This document shows positions 1-9,162 of a DNA stretch of 60,955 nt, piece after piece (the stretch's first letter is position 1; each line of letters begins with the position of its first letter). The position numbers and the translations under genes were made by a program. A model generated the notes under the pieces. That model ran no database searches, had not been told where the DNA came from, and saw nothing but the letters and a program-made list of their open reading frames with translations. Origin of the DNA: Pontiellaceae bacterium B12227 (GTDB lineage: Bacteria > Verrucomicrobiota > Kiritimatiellia > Kiritimatiellales > Pontiellaceae); contig JAROAZ010000032.1 of the NCBI GenBank assembly GCA_029432775.1, positions 1-60,955 of the forward strand. The letters are read 5' to 3'.

Positions 1-8
1 ACATCTGC

Positions 9-38
9 CGTACCGCAGGCGTCCCGCCTGCCCCGTCG
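9..38. repeat. REP-like palindromic repeat, copy A
   Basis: A hairpin with arms GCAGGC and GCCTGC around a 5-base loop, flanked by CGTACC and CCCGTCG. The same element, in reverse orientation and with a different loop, is at 60907-60936. Arms and flanks are identical between the two and only the loop differs, which is the signature of a dispersed REP-type element. It lies just beyond the 3' end of the protease gene and could also act as its terminator. Confidence 0.65.
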
Positions 39-54
39 AGCGGAGTTTATCCAG

Positions 55-2256
55 CTAAAGCCCGTTCTCCATCCGGACATCGACTTTATAGAGCCCGGCT
101 TCGCCTATGCGGTCGACGGTATCGGTGTAGCTGTTGGCGGGCCAGCGGATGTCTCCGGAAACCGGTTCGAACGGCACGTAGATCAGGTGGTAGGTCCGGT
201 AGACATTATACACGCGACCGGGCAGTGCATCCCATTTAACGACAAAGGGCGGATGACCGGTTGCCGCCACCGTCTCAACCGAAGTGAACCCAAAGACCGA
301 ATCCGGATCCATGGGATCGCTGCCGGAGATATATTCGCCCAGATTATCCACCCCGTCGCCATCCGCATCGGCCGTGGCAAGACTGCCGGTGGGATTCAGG
401 AAAAAACTGTTTTCCCAATAATCCGGCAGGCCGTCGCCATCCAGATCCGAAACCGCACCGGACGTCAACAGCGAATAGTGCTGCTCGCCATCTGTAAGGG
501 CACCATCGACCGTCACGGAAACCGTATAGGTTCCAGGCATTGGAAACTCGATGAAAACCTGCTCGATGTTGTCCACACTGTTTTTGTCATTGGTGAGCGC
601 CACCGCCTCGGGATCGGCATAGCGGAGACGATAAGGAAAATATTCGCCGCCCGGCCCGATAACTTTCAGGTCGAGGTCATTCACCAGTACGGGCGTACGG
701 CTGTCCAGCAAACTGTTTGCTGGTCCGGGGGGATCGGTCCAGCACAAGGAAACCCGCAACGGTTCCGAACCGTCAACATAGCACTCATACAACATGGCAA
801 GGCTGCCCGAATCCGAGAGCAGGTCTTCCGTCATCCGGATTCCATTTCCTTCGTCCAGGTTTTGAATCAGTTCCGCAGCCGCCCGGGTATTCATGAGGCC
901 CCAGCCGTATTGATAGTCCGGGCCGGGGCGGCCCAGGTCATCGGCCGTATGCAGAATCAATCCTTTCAGCGTGCTGGCCCGCATGGCCTGCTCTGGGAAA
1001 AGGTCGTCGTAATAGTCGATCAGCAGCGCGGCCGAGCCGGTTGCGTTCGGGCATGCCATGCTCGTTCCGGACCGGGAAGCATAGGAGTTCGTCGAGGAGA
1101 CGTTGCAGGAATAGAGCTCCTGCCCGTTGGCAACAAGGTCCGGCTTAACACGCCCGTCATCCGCCGGCCCCCAACTGGTGAATTCCAACGGCACAGCATT
1201 GGTGATGGCGCGGCTTCCATTCACCACGGCATCCGAAACCGCTCCGATGGTGATGATATTCTTGGCATTTCCATAGTATGGAATGGTGTCGTATCCATTT
1301 TTGATCTGCCCATCGCCCAGCGGATGAATGGCGGCATCGAAAATCGTATTGGTCCAGCTGTCGCCGCCGTCCGGCGTGTAATAGACCTTTGCTCCATCCG
1401 TCGGATTGTCGTTGCGTTCGTTTCCTGCGGCCTTGAACAGCAGGAAGTATGGCGCATCATAGACAATCTCATCCCAATAGCGGGTGCCGGAGCCATACTG
1501 GCCGAAATATTCATCGGCCGTGTCGGTCGTGAGATCTCCCCACCAATGATAGCCGGACCGGCGGGTATAGGGATTCAGCCAGGAGGCATAAAACCACCCG
1601 GCCAGAATCCCGTAGGAATGATTCGATACATAGATGCCGGCCGGGTCGTCCGGCGCGGCGGCGGCCACAGCAATCATTTCAGCATGATTCGATTCCCAGT
1701 CGTATGAAACCAGCTGGGCCTGCGGGGCCATCCCTTCTGAACGGGCACTGACCCCGGCAGCGGCAATGGTTCCGCCCACGTGCGTGGCGTGATAGTGGGG
1801 GTTCGTGACATCTTCCGCCTGAATACGGGTAGCAAACTCCTGATGATTGGTCATCACGGTGCCGCCATCCCAGATGCCCACCCGAACCCCGCTTCCATTC
1901 ACATTAAACGGAGTTGCATTCCGTACCCCGTCGGCGGCTGTTGAAATGGCCGCATCTTCATTCATGGTTGTGAGAATTAAAGGACGGCCGTCCTGAACAG
2001 CCATTAGCTCCATAACCCGTTTCCCGTCATCGTGCCGCATCGCATAGCCCCGGCTGCGGGCCCACTCGCGGGCATAATATCTTTCCCGATCCGCCCGGAT
2101 GCGGGCCTCTTCTGCTTTCTGCGCGCGCTTTTGCGGGCGTTCTGCAAACGTTTTGTGCGGTTGAGCCAAGACCGTTGAGGCCGCAAAAAAGGTACACAAA
2201 ACCACGATTTCCAACCGTTGGAAACCAGGCAACCATCTGCTTTTACCCATTCTCAT
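55..2256 (-). CDS. Exported subtilisin-like (S8) serine protease
   Basis: A 733-residue protein with an N-terminal signal peptide (hydrophobic core about residues 16-31). The catalytic triad is readable: Asp130 in GIWDGG, His156 in HATHVGG and Ser399 in SGTSMACP, with oxyanion Asn279 in AAGNE. A beta-rich C-terminal half follows, then a short tail with acidic repeats (DLDGDGLPDYWE, DADGDGVDN) like calcium-binding type 3 repeats. It therefore probably cleaves proteins or peptides outside the cytoplasm; the substrate is unknown. It is paralogous to the protease at 2985-4976, on the same strand with the same domain order and the same tail. The start lies in the run MRM; residues 11-15 (GFQRLE region) are encoded by one copy of the dispersed palindrome. 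The 506-residue plus-strand frame across it is a shadow. Confidence 0.93.
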   Translation of the reverse strand: MRMGKSRWLPGFQRLEIVVLCTFFAASTVLAQPHKTFAERPQKRAQKAEEARIRADRERYYAREWARSRGYAMRHDDGKRVMELMAVQDGRPLILTTMNEDAAISTAADGVRNATPFNVNGSGVRVGIWDGGTVMTNHQEFATRIQAEDVTNPHYHATHVGGTIAAAGVSARSEGMAPQAQLVSYDWESNHAEMIAVAAAAPDDPAGIYVSNHSYGILAGWFYASWLNPYTRRSGYHWWGDLTTDTADEYFGQYGSGTRYWDEIVYDAPYFLLFKAAGNERNDNPTDGAKVYYTPDGGDSWTNTIFDAAIHPLGDGQIKNGYDTIPYYGNAKNIITIGAVSDAVVNGSRAITNAVPLEFTSWGPADDGRVKPDLVANGQELYSCNVSSTNSYASRSGTSMACPNATGSAALLIDYYDDLFPEQAMRASTLKGLILHTADDLGRPGPDYQYGWGLMNTRAAAELIQNLDEGNGIRMTEDLLSDSGSLAMLYECYVDGSEPLRVSLCWTDPPGPANSLLDSRTPVLVNDLDLKVIGPGGEYFPYRLRYADPEAVALTNDKNSVDNIEQVFIEFPMPGTYTVSVTVDGALTDGEQHYSLLTSGAVSDLDGDGLPDYWENSFFLNPTGSLATADADGDGVDNLGEYISGSDPMDPDSVFGFTSVETVAATGHPPFVVKWDALPGRVYNVYRTYHLIYVPFEPVSGDIRWPANSYTDTVDRIGEAGLYKVDVRMENGL

Positions 2257-2351
2257 CAGCCATACCGAAGTCTATAGGGAGATAGACCCGTCTGAACATA
2301 ATTCATTCAAACTGTTTGTAGGGAAGATAATGCGGACTAAAAGGTCGGCCT

Positions 2352-2627
2352 TTAATCAAACGGCATAACAACGGCCAGATTGAAGGGCATGCTCGCGAGC
2401 GCATCGGCCTCGAAGAGCATGGCATCACCCCGCTCTTCGATCGGTTGAACGGGAGCTTTTTCTTTTTCGGAATCAGCCGGAGAACCTTTTTTTCCCAAGG
2501 TCTGAGAATTCTCGCCCTGCGGAACTGCAAGCTCAACCACCGGCACAGGTGCCGGCTGACGAAGCAACGGGAAGCCGGCCGAAGAAACCGCCAGTACGCC
2601 GCATAAGGCTATGTCTATGATTGTCAT
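2352..2627 (-). CDS. Small hypothetical membrane or exported protein
   Basis: A 91-residue frame beginning MTIIDIALCGVLAV, chosen instead of an upstream in-frame Met 12 codons earlier because the hydrophobic segment then begins at the N-terminus. One hydrophobic stretch (about residues 2-18) is followed by a proline-rich segment and a charged KEKAPVQPIEE segment, a layout seen in small anchored proteins. I do not recognise a family. It lies between the two S8 proteases on the same strand. A small hairpin, AAAGG-TCGG-CCTTT, overlaps its stop codon at 2340-2353. It could be spurious, because another frame (2303-2536) overlaps the same DNA. Confidence 0.4.
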   Translation of the reverse strand: MTIIDIALCGVLAVSSAGFPLLRQPAPVPVVELAVPQGENSQTLGKKGSPADSEKEKAPVQPIEERGDAMLFEADALASMPFNLAVVMPFD

Positions 2628-2984
2628 GATCCAGGGGCACCCGAATGAACTTTCGGCATGCACCCCCAGAGATAGCTTTATTCATGCCAGAAGTAAAGAA
2701 AACAGCGCTGTTCTATGGCATTGGTTTTCCGGGAAAAACTGCGCCGGGCTGCTGCTCAAAACGGTGCGCTGCGCGAATGGCGCTGACTCAAGAGCCATTT
2801 GCTTTGCGGGAAGCAGGCGGAGATTGGCCCGATCCGCTTCCAATCACCCACGACAAGCTCGTACCGCCGCCATCTTGGCGGCTACGCTGGAGGCGGGCGG
2901 TACAGCAAGCGTACCGCAGGCCGTACATACTACCGCACCGGTTTGCCTGCTGTACTTTACTTCCACGAGAGCAGGTTAAAGCCG
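2628..2984. other. Gene-free stretch with repeat debris
   Basis: Several plus-strand frames run through here but none has a signal peptide, a domain or a convincing ribosome site. The stretch holds the 32-bp repeat at 2761-2792 and a piece (about 2911-2932) resembling half of the REP-like element at the window ends (CGTACCGCAGGC). The inverted words GCCGCC and GGCGGC also recur. I read it as degraded mobile or repetitive DNA. Confidence 0.5.
2761..2792 (+). repeat. 32-bp dispersed repeat, copy 1 (possible insertion-sequence end)
   Basis: It begins ACGGTGCGCTGC and ends AATGGCGCTGACTCAAG. A second copy in the same orientation lies at 60851-60882 with 28 of 32 positions identical. The conserved core AATGGCGCTGACTYAAG looks like the outer end of a DDE-type insertion sequence, but no transposase is present near either copy, so this is an inference from form only. 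Confidence 0.55.
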
Positions 2985-4976
2985 TTATTCACCCAGCTTC
3001 ACATCGATGCGATAAAATCGGCCGGATTGCGCATGGTTCACCGTATCCGTATAGCTGTTTTGAGTATACGGAAGATCAGTTGCATCCGGGAACGGAACAA
3101 AATCAACATACTGAATGTTATAGGTGGAGCTTACGCTGTATACACGTCCGGCCTTTGTCGGCCAGTTGATGATCACCGGATCCCCCGATACAGCCGGAAG
3201 CTCATAGGAGCTCATCGCGAATACTGAGTTCTTATCAGTCGGATCGTAGCCGGTGATATATTCCGTCAGGTTATCCGCTCCATCCTTATCCGGATCGGCA
3301 TCGGCCACCGCTCCGGTCGGGCTCAGGAAATACTGACTTTCCCAATAGTCCGGAATGTCGTCATCGTCGGCATCGCTCGCAATGCCGGAAATGAACAACG
3401 AATATTCCTGCGCACCACCATCCAGCGTACCATCATAATTCACCGTAATGGTGTATTGACCGATTGCCGGAGCTTCGATGTAAACCTGTTCCACATTATC
3501 TACGTTATTCTCTCCCGTTGTCGTCGCCAGTGCCGATGGAGAGGTATAGCTGAGTTTATAGGGATAATGAGTACCCCCCGGCCCAACCACTTTCAGATCA
3601 AGGTCATTCACCAAATCAGCAACACGATCATCATCGGCACTATTCACGGAACCTGCCGGATCCGTCCAGCAGAGCGTAACCCGGAATGCCTCATTACCGG
3701 CCAAAGAAATAATGTAGTCGTCCGATGAATTGGCGGCAGAAAGCTCCGCCTCAGTTAAACGAATGGGATTCGGCGAAGCATAGTCCTTTAGTAAATCAGC
3801 GGCGGCCTTCGTATTCATCACTCCCCAGCCATAACTATAGTCAGGTCCCGCATTCCCCAGGTCATCAGCCGTATGAATAATCAGCCCTTTCAACGTGCTC
3901 GCCCACATTGCACCACCGGAAAAGAGTTCTTTGTAATATTCCACGAGCAGCGCCGCCGACCCGCAGGCACTCGGGGAAGCCATACTGGTGCCGTTATAGA
4001 AAATGTAAGCATTATTGGCAGAGTTAAGCGTAGAGTATACTGTCACTCCGTTTGCCACAATGTCAGGTTTAATACGGCCATCGTCCGCGGGGCCCCAACT
4101 ACTGAATCCCGACATCGCTTTACTGTCGCTGATCGCCCCCACCGTCATAATGTTTTTGGCGATCGCATAATCAGCCATGGTATCATAGCCATTGGGATAA
4201 CCACTCTTATAGCTCCCGTCCTCATCGCGGTCGTTTCCTGCTGCCCAGAAAGGAAGATAGTATCGGTTTCCATCCACAAGCAGATCAGCTTCCCGGGAAT
4301 AATAGCTGTACTGCCCGAAATCATCGGTATTTCCATACTCTATTCCGGTTCCGTACCCATAGGAGTGGTTGGAAAGGTACAGCTTGCCGGCTTGGCCCGG
4401 AGCTGTAGCAGCAGCCTCTCCCATTTCAGCTAAATCATCAGACCAGTCGTAAGAAATAACCGTAGCGGCAGGGGCCATTCCTTTCGCACTCGATTGTACT
4501 CCCGATGCGGCAACTGTACCGCCCACGTGTGTTGCATGATCATCAACCGGCTCACTTTGATTCACAGCGTACGTCACCCGTCCCCCAAATTCCTGATGGG
4601 TGGTCAAAATGGACCCAGCATCCCACACTCCGACAGTAACTCCTGCTCCGTCGAGGTTGTAGGGAGCCGTCCTTACCTGAGTTGCTTTGGAAATGGATGA
4701 TGCAGTTGCATTGTAGGTTACCAGGTAGCGAGGCTGATCATTCTCAACGGCAACCAACTGATGAAGAACCCCATCTCGTTTGAAACGGGTTTTCATACCG
4801 CGTGCTTTTGCCCATGCTTCAGCTTTTTTTAGATCTTTTGCTGAACGCTCTCTTGCTGCCTCTACAAACTTCTGCCGTTCGTCGGGAAATTCCTCGAAGC
4901 GGGCGGGTTTCTTCGCATGAGAGGTAATCGCTCCCAGGACAACGGCACCGATCAAGCTGTATGTAATAATTTTCAT
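2985..4976 (-). CDS. Exported subtilisin-like (S8) serine protease, paralogue
   Basis: A 663-residue protein with a clear signal peptide (MKIITYSLIGAVVLG, likely cut after SHA near residue 21). The triad is Asp119 in GVWDAG, His147 in HATHVGG and Ser331 in NGTSMASP, with Asn248 in WAAGND. The C-terminus carries the same tail as the protease at 55-2256 (DADDDDIPDYWE, DPDKDGADN). The shared Q-E-F after the Asp motif and the GMAP-SYDW segment show the two genes are paralogues. Base use is slightly more AT-rich than in its neighbour. It is expected to act in the periplasm or outside the cell; no inhibitor or activator gene is adjacent. Confidence 0.93.
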   Translation of the reverse strand: MKIITYSLIGAVVLGAITSHAKKPARFEEFPDERQKFVEAARERSAKDLKKAEAWAKARGMKTRFKRDGVLHQLVAVENDQPRYLVTYNATASSISKATQVRTAPYNLDGAGVTVGVWDAGSILTTHQEFGGRVTYAVNQSEPVDDHATHVGGTVAASGVQSSAKGMAPAATVISYDWSDDLAEMGEAAATAPGQAGKLYLSNHSYGYGTGIEYGNTDDFGQYSYYSREADLLVDGNRYYLPFWAAGNDRDEDGSYKSGYPNGYDTMADYAIAKNIMTVGAISDSKAMSGFSSWGPADDGRIKPDIVANGVTVYSTLNSANNAYIFYNGTSMASPSACGSAALLVEYYKELFSGGAMWASTLKGLIIHTADDLGNAGPDYSYGWGVMNTKAAADLLKDYASPNPIRLTEAELSAANSSDDYIISLAGNEAFRVTLCWTDPAGSVNSADDDRVADLVNDLDLKVVGPGGTHYPYKLSYTSPSALATTTGENNVDNVEQVYIEAPAIGQYTITVNYDGTLDGGAQEYSLFISGIASDADDDDIPDYWESQYFLSPTGAVADADPDKDGADNLTEYITGYDPTDKNSVFAMSSYELPAVSGDPVIINWPTKAGRVYSVSSTYNIQYVDFVPFPDATDLPYTQNSYTDTVNHAQSGRFYRIDVKLGE

Positions 4977-5032
4977 AATTTAAAAATACAACCTAATCCT
5001 CAAAAGAACGATTATAATACCCGTAGTTTTTT

Positions 5033-7435
5033 CTAACCATCTCTCAACAAGGCATTGAGCTGTTTGCAGAGGAAGTCGCTCAGCTTCTGATGCACCTTAT
5101 TCACTTTTTTGTCGGTCAGCGTCTGTTTTGCTGAGCGATAGGTAAAGGTGTACGCTAGACTCTTCATACCTTTCTCGATGCCTTTCCCTTGATAGACATC
5201 AAACAGGCCAAAAGATTCAAGATCTTTTGGATTTGCTTTGCGAATCAGCTGAACGACATCCTCGTGCTGCACCGATTCAGCGAGTACCAGCGCAATATCG
5301 CGACTCATGGACGGGAAGGTGGCCAGCTCTTCGGTTTTGGCAATTTTGAAGGCATTTTTGAGCAGCGCATCCAGTTTAATTTCGCCGGCGGCAACCGGTC
5401 CGGTCAGGCGCCATTCGTCGCGCGCCGTTTTATTGACGAGCCCCATGCAGCCGACGGTTTCTTTACCCAGTAGAATGGAAACGGCTTTGCCGCCCTCAAA
5501 CTCCGGCGCATCTTCAGCCGCAAAGGAGGCCTCCAGACTCTGGGAAGCAAACAGTTTTTCAACCAGCCCCTTCATCCAGACAAACATTTCCTCATCGGAA
5601 ACCGCCGCGCGTTTTTCGAGCAGGCCGCGGCCGACGGGGCCCATCATGCCGAGAGAAACCATTTCAGTCTGAACGGTTGCACCGTCCACGCGTTTAAAGG
5701 TGCGGCCCAGCTCGTAGAAGCAGGCTTCGGACACCTGGCGCGAATGGTTGCGGCCCAGGCTCTCCACCAGCTGCGGAATGAGCGACGTGCGCATGACCGA
5801 CTGATCCATCGAGATGGGGTGCGGCAGCTCTTCGCGCTCGGCGGTGTTTTCTTTATTAAAAAGGTCGAGCAGCGGCGTACTGACCAGCGTGTAATTCAGG
5901 ATTTCGCTCACGCCCAGACCCTGCAGATTGTTCCGAAGGGTGGAAACGGCGCGCACGTGGGAATCGTCGGCAGTCGGGATGACTTTCGCCAGCGGCGTTT
6001 TGGCCGGGATATTATCGACGCCATGGATACGGGCAATTTCTTCCACGAGATCCACTTCGCGGTCCAGATCGAGGCGGAAGCTCGGCACCACCGCAACCGC
6101 GGTTTCGCCGTTATCGTCTTCAATTCCGATTTCCAGCGTCTGGAAAATTTCCCGCATGCGGTCAGCGGGGATTTCTGCCCCGATCATGTTTTCAATGCGT
6201 TTAAAGCTGAACGGAATTTTGATCTGCTCTTTTGTGCCCGGATACACATCAACAACACCGGAGCAGAGTTTTGCCCCTGCGATCTCGCACATCAGATAGG
6301 CCGCGCGCTGGCTGGCCCGCTCAACGGAATCTGTGTTGATCCCGCGCTGGAAGCGGTAGGCTGCATCGGTGAGAAACCCGAGTTTCTTTGCCGTATGGCG
6401 AATCGTCGAGGTTTCGAACGCCGCCGCTTCGAGCAGGATGGTGGTGGTTGAATCGCTGATCTCGGAATCCGCACCGCCCATCACGCCGCCGATGGCGGAT
6501 GCCTTCTCGGCATCGGCAATCACGAGCATATCTTCGGTCAGCTGGCGTTCCTGATCGTCGAGTGTTTTCATTTTTTCGCCGGCGGCAGCCGTGCGCACAA
6601 TGATCTGTTTGCCGGCAACGGTGGCCGCATCAAAGGCGTGCAGCGGATGGCCGGTTTCGAGCATCACATAGTTCGTGATGTCCACCACGTTGCTGATCGG
6701 GCGGATGCCGGCGGCTTCGAGACGCTCCTGCATCCAGGCCGGCGAAGGACCGATTTTGGCCCCCTTGAGAATGCGCGCGGTATAGCGCGGGCATTTTGCT
6801 TCGTCGTCGATGCGGACGGAGATCTCTTCGTTTACATCGTTTTCTGTTTCAGAAATTCCAAAGGCTGGAAGTTTCAGCTCGCTGCCGTAGAGGGTGGCCA
6901 TTTCGCGCGCCACACCGATCATGGAGATCCAGTCTGGGCGATTCGGCGTGATCTCCAGTTCGATAACCGTTTCCGGCTCGCCCCAGACTTTGACGAACGG
7001 GGTGCCCGGTTCGAGGTCGGCATCGAGTACCAGCAGACCGGAGTGATCTTCGCCCAGTTCCAGTTCATCTTTGGCGCAGAGCATGCCCATGGAAACTTCG
7101 CCACGGATCTTGGCCTTTTTCAATTTAAAGCCGCCCGGCAGCGTGGTGCCGACCGGAGCAAATGGATATTTGCCGCCGACTTCCACATTCGGAGCGCCGC
7201 AGACCACGCGCATGGCCTCTTCCTGCCCGTATTCGACCGTGCAGAGGCGCAGCTTATCAGCGCCCGGGTGCGGCTCGATCTGGATAATTTCGCCTACAAC
7301 GACGCCCTCAAAATCGGAGCCGATGGTTTCAATGGCTTCCACTTCAAGACCGGCAAAGGTCAGCTTGTCGGACAGGCCCTCAATGGTGTCTTCAAAATCA
7401 ACGTATTCTTTCAGCCAACTGACTGGTACTTTCAT
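5033..7435 (-). CDS. pheT: Phenylalanine--tRNA ligase beta subunit
   Basis: An 800-residue protein of normal full length for the bacterial beta subunit. It starts MKVPVSWLKEYV. The EMAP/OB-type tRNA-binding region follows (about 40-150), then the B3/4 editing region (about 210-380), the B5 domain, the synthetase-like core and a C-terminal anticodon-binding FDX-ACB domain (about 705-800). With the alpha subunit it charges tRNA-Phe in the cytoplasm. pheS, its usual upstream neighbour, is not next to it here; the upstream gene is divergent, so pheS must lie elsewhere. GGAG about 7 bases before the ATG supports the start. A dispersed palindrome at 6856-6870 is translated as LPAFG. Confidence 0.97.
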   Translation of the reverse strand: MKVPVSWLKEYVDFEDTIEGLSDKLTFAGLEVEAIETIGSDFEGVVVGEIIQIEPHPGADKLRLCTVEYGQEEAMRVVCGAPNVEVGGKYPFAPVGTTLPGGFKLKKAKIRGEVSMGMLCAKDELELGEDHSGLLVLDADLEPGTPFVKVWGEPETVIELEITPNRPDWISMIGVAREMATLYGSELKLPAFGISETENDVNEEISVRIDDEAKCPRYTARILKGAKIGPSPAWMQERLEAAGIRPISNVVDITNYVMLETGHPLHAFDAATVAGKQIIVRTAAAGEKMKTLDDQERQLTEDMLVIADAEKASAIGGVMGGADSEISDSTTTILLEAAAFETSTIRHTAKKLGFLTDAAYRFQRGINTDSVERASQRAAYLMCEIAGAKLCSGVVDVYPGTKEQIKIPFSFKRIENMIGAEIPADRMREIFQTLEIGIEDDNGETAVAVVPSFRLDLDREVDLVEEIARIHGVDNIPAKTPLAKVIPTADDSHVRAVSTLRNNLQGLGVSEILNYTLVSTPLLDLFNKENTAEREELPHPISMDQSVMRTSLIPQLVESLGRNHSRQVSEACFYELGRTFKRVDGATVQTEMVSLGMMGPVGRGLLEKRAAVSDEEMFVWMKGLVEKLFASQSLEASFAAEDAPEFEGGKAVSILLGKETVGCMGLVNKTARDEWRLTGPVAAGEIKLDALLKNAFKIAKTEELATFPSMSRDIALVLAESVQHEDVVQLIRKANPKDLESFGLFDVYQGKGIEKGMKSLAYTFTYRSAKQTLTDKKVNKVHQKLSDFLCKQLNALLRDG

Positions 7436-7579
7436 AACTCTACTCCGATTGGAAAAAATGAGCGTTGTTTATACCTTCTGACCCATAGCGGCTCAAGCCC
7501 ATAGGCTTAGCGTTTATTCCCCGATTTTGAACATTCCACGCATTTTTGCCTCCAAACCTGAAGACGTTGCGAGGAACCC

Positions 7580-8287
7580 ATGAAAGCATATCTACTGATC
7601 ACCTGTTTACTGACAACCGAAAGCTTTGCCAAACAACCCCTCACCTTCGAGAGTCCGTCCCGGCAGGTAAGCCTGATCGAGCTCTACACTTCCGAAGGCT
7701 GCAGCAGCTGCCCGCCGGCGGAAGAAAAGCTGAACAGCTTTGCTGACGACAAAGACCTCTGGAGCGAATTTGTACCCATCGCCTTTCACGTGGACTACTG
7801 GAATTATATCGGCTGGCACGACCGGTTCTCGAAACCTGAATTCACCACCCGCCAGCGCCACTATTCCAAACATTGGAAAGCCCACACCATCTACACCCCC
7901 TGCTTTGTGAAAAACGGCCGGGCCACCCGTCACCCTGTTCCAAAGGCAGGAAAAGAGCAGCCCGGCAAACTGAAAGCATCCATTGAAGGCCGCACCATCC
8001 AGATCGAATTCAATGCGACTGAAAACCACAAAGATCTGCGGGTATGGACTGCCCTGCTGAGCGGCAGGGAGACCACGCTGGTAAAATCCGGAGAAAATCG
8101 CGGCCGGAAACTGGAGCATTGTTTTGTGGTGCTGGATCTCGACCAAACAACCATGAGCCAGATCAATGGCATCTGGAGTGCCGAGTTCAACCTGAACGGC
8201 ACCATCCCCGCCTCCGCCGTTGCCCTCTGGATTTCCAATGCCCGGGACCCCGAACCGATTCAGGCGACCGGCGGCTGGTTGCAATAA
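7580..8287 (+). CDS. DUF1223 thioredoxin-like exported protein
   Basis: A 235-residue protein with a short signal peptide (MKAYLLITCLLTTESFA). The DUF1223 pattern is clear: LIELYTSEGCSSCPPAE with Cys41 and Cys44 in a CxxC, then HVDYWNYIGW and the YTPCFV segment with a third cysteine. The family has a thioredoxin-like fold and is usually periplasmic; its redox role is not well defined. The start has GAGGAA upstream. It is divergent from pheT and convergent with rpsD across a shared terminator. Confidence 0.9.
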   Translation: MKAYLLITCLLTTESFAKQPLTFESPSRQVSLIELYTSEGCSSCPPAEEKLNSFADDKDLWSEFVPIAFHVDYWNYIGWHDRFSKPEFTTRQRHYSKHWKAHTIYTPCFVKNGRATRHPVPKAGKEQPGKLKASIEGRTIQIEFNATENHKDLRVWTALLSGRETTLVKSGENRGRKLEHCFVVLDLDQTTMSQINGIWSAEFNLNGTIPASAVALWISNARDPEPIQATGGWLQ

Positions 8288-8288
8288 A

Positions 8289-8315
8289 AAAACCGCCCCG
8301 GTAAAGGAGCGGTTT
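8289..8315. terminator. Bidirectional intrinsic terminator
   Basis: A hairpin with arms AAACCGCCCC (8289-8298) and GGAGCGGTTT (8306-8315), 9 of 10 pairs matched, with A-runs and T-runs outside it. It lies between the convergent DUF1223 gene and rpsD and can serve both. Confidence 0.8.
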
Positions 8316-8337
8316 ATCGAATCGCTTAAGCGATCGA

Positions 8338-8940
8338 TTAACGCGCGTAGAATTCCACAACCAGCGAAATTTCGCAGGTAACCGGAACTTCTTCCATATT
8401 CGGAAGGCGGTTCAGTTCAGCGGTGAGTTCTTTGTCGTTCGCTGTTACATACTCAGGCGTTTTAGCAACCTGCTGAGCCAGAACAAACGCGTCCAGATCT
8501 TTGGACTTTTCACGAACAGTCACTTTGTCGCCGATGCGCAGGGAGTAAGAAGGAATATTTACTTTCTGTCCGTTTACACGGAAGTGAGCGTGGGAAACCA
8601 TCTGACGAGCCTGATAGATCGAACGGGCCATTCCGGCACGCAATACAACAGCGTCCAGACGGGATTCGAGCATCTGCAGCATCACTTCACCGGCATTGCC
8701 CGGCTTGCGGGATGCTTTTTCGTAGTACGAACGCAGCTGCTTTTCGCTCAGGTTGTACTGGTAGCGCAGGCGCTGCTTTTCAGTCAGCTGACGACCGTAG
8801 TCGGACTGCTTACCACGACGGCGGTTCGGGCCGTGCTGTCCCGGAGGATTCGGGCGGCGTTCGAGGAATTTTTCAGATTTCGGGGAGAGAGCAATGCCGA
8901 GACGACGTGCTTTCTTAATTTTCGGTCCATTATATTTCAT
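8338..8940 (-). CDS. rpsD: 30S ribosomal protein S4
   Basis: A 200-residue primary rRNA-binding protein of the small subunit, which in other bacteria also represses its own operon. The N-terminus is MKYNGPKIKKARRLG. The S4 RNA-binding domain is at about 90-155 (LESRLDAVVLRAGMA, RQMVSHAHFRVNG). The frame is open for 20 more codons upstream, but AAAGGA sits 6 bases before this ATG and homologues begin here. It stands alone, away from an rpsM-rpsK-rpoA cluster, with a promoter and a leader of about 160 bases. Confidence 0.97.
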   Translation of the reverse strand: MKYNGPKIKKARRLGIALSPKSEKFLERRPNPPGQHGPNRRRGKQSDYGRQLTEKQRLRYQYNLSEKQLRSYYEKASRKPGNAGEVMLQMLESRLDAVVLRAGMARSIYQARQMVSHAHFRVNGQKVNIPSYSLRIGDKVTVREKSKDLDAFVLAQQVAKTPEYVTANDKELTAELNRLPNMEEVPVTCEISLVVEFYAR

Positions 8941-9102
8941 GTTGTTTCCTTTCTTTTTCCCATGTGCATCCCTGCAAATTAAGCTGGTCCTTCCAGCCAC
9001 CCGTTTGAATTCTTCGAATCCGGGTGCTCGCCCCGCACCACGCGGTATTTGTTCTTTTGGCGAAGATCCTTCGGTCAGGATTCCGTTTTACGGGAAAACA
9101 AG
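8941..9102 (-). promoter_or_regulatory. Structured rpsD leader
   Basis: The region between the predicted promoter and the rpsD start holds two clear stem-loops when read on the minus strand. One pairs CACCCG with CGGGTG around an inner ATTC/GAAT stem. The other is GCTGG-AAGGA-CCAGC, closer to the gene. A long folded leader in front of rpsD suggests S4 autoregulation; this is inferred from known S4 leaders, and I do not recognise a specific Rfam family. Confidence 0.5.
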
Positions 9103-9108
9103 CGCGCA

Positions 9109-9136
9109 TTTATATAGAATCGATCAAACGAGTCAA
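9109..9136 (-). promoter_or_regulatory. Sigma-70-type promoter of rpsD
   Basis: On the minus strand, TTGACT (9136-9131) is followed after 16 bases by TATAAA (9114-9109), close to the housekeeping consensus. It would start transcription about 160 bases before rpsD and lies just beyond the 3' end of the RES toxin gene. Confidence 0.65.
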
Positions 9137-9162
9137 CTCCGTTTAACCGCAAAGTTTTGCGC

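Noticed and set aside
187..1707. 506-codon open frame on the plus strand over the first S8 protease
   Set aside because: The opposite frame has the complete protease triad and signal peptide. The plus frame is rich in Arg, Ile and Gly without any domain.
1983..2000. GGACGGCCGTCC inside the first protease as a fourth nested palindrome
   Set aside because: Only the short core is shared; the outer CGTAACG arms are missing and it is within coding sequence.
2645..3227. Plus-strand frames of 122-174 codons in the gap between the proteases
   Set aside because: They overlap one another and the second protease, have no signal, domain or ribosome site, and run through repeat debris.
6638..7504. 288-codon plus-strand frame across pheT
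   Set aside because: pheT is full length with all domains; the antisense frame has Phe/Asp/His-rich random composition.
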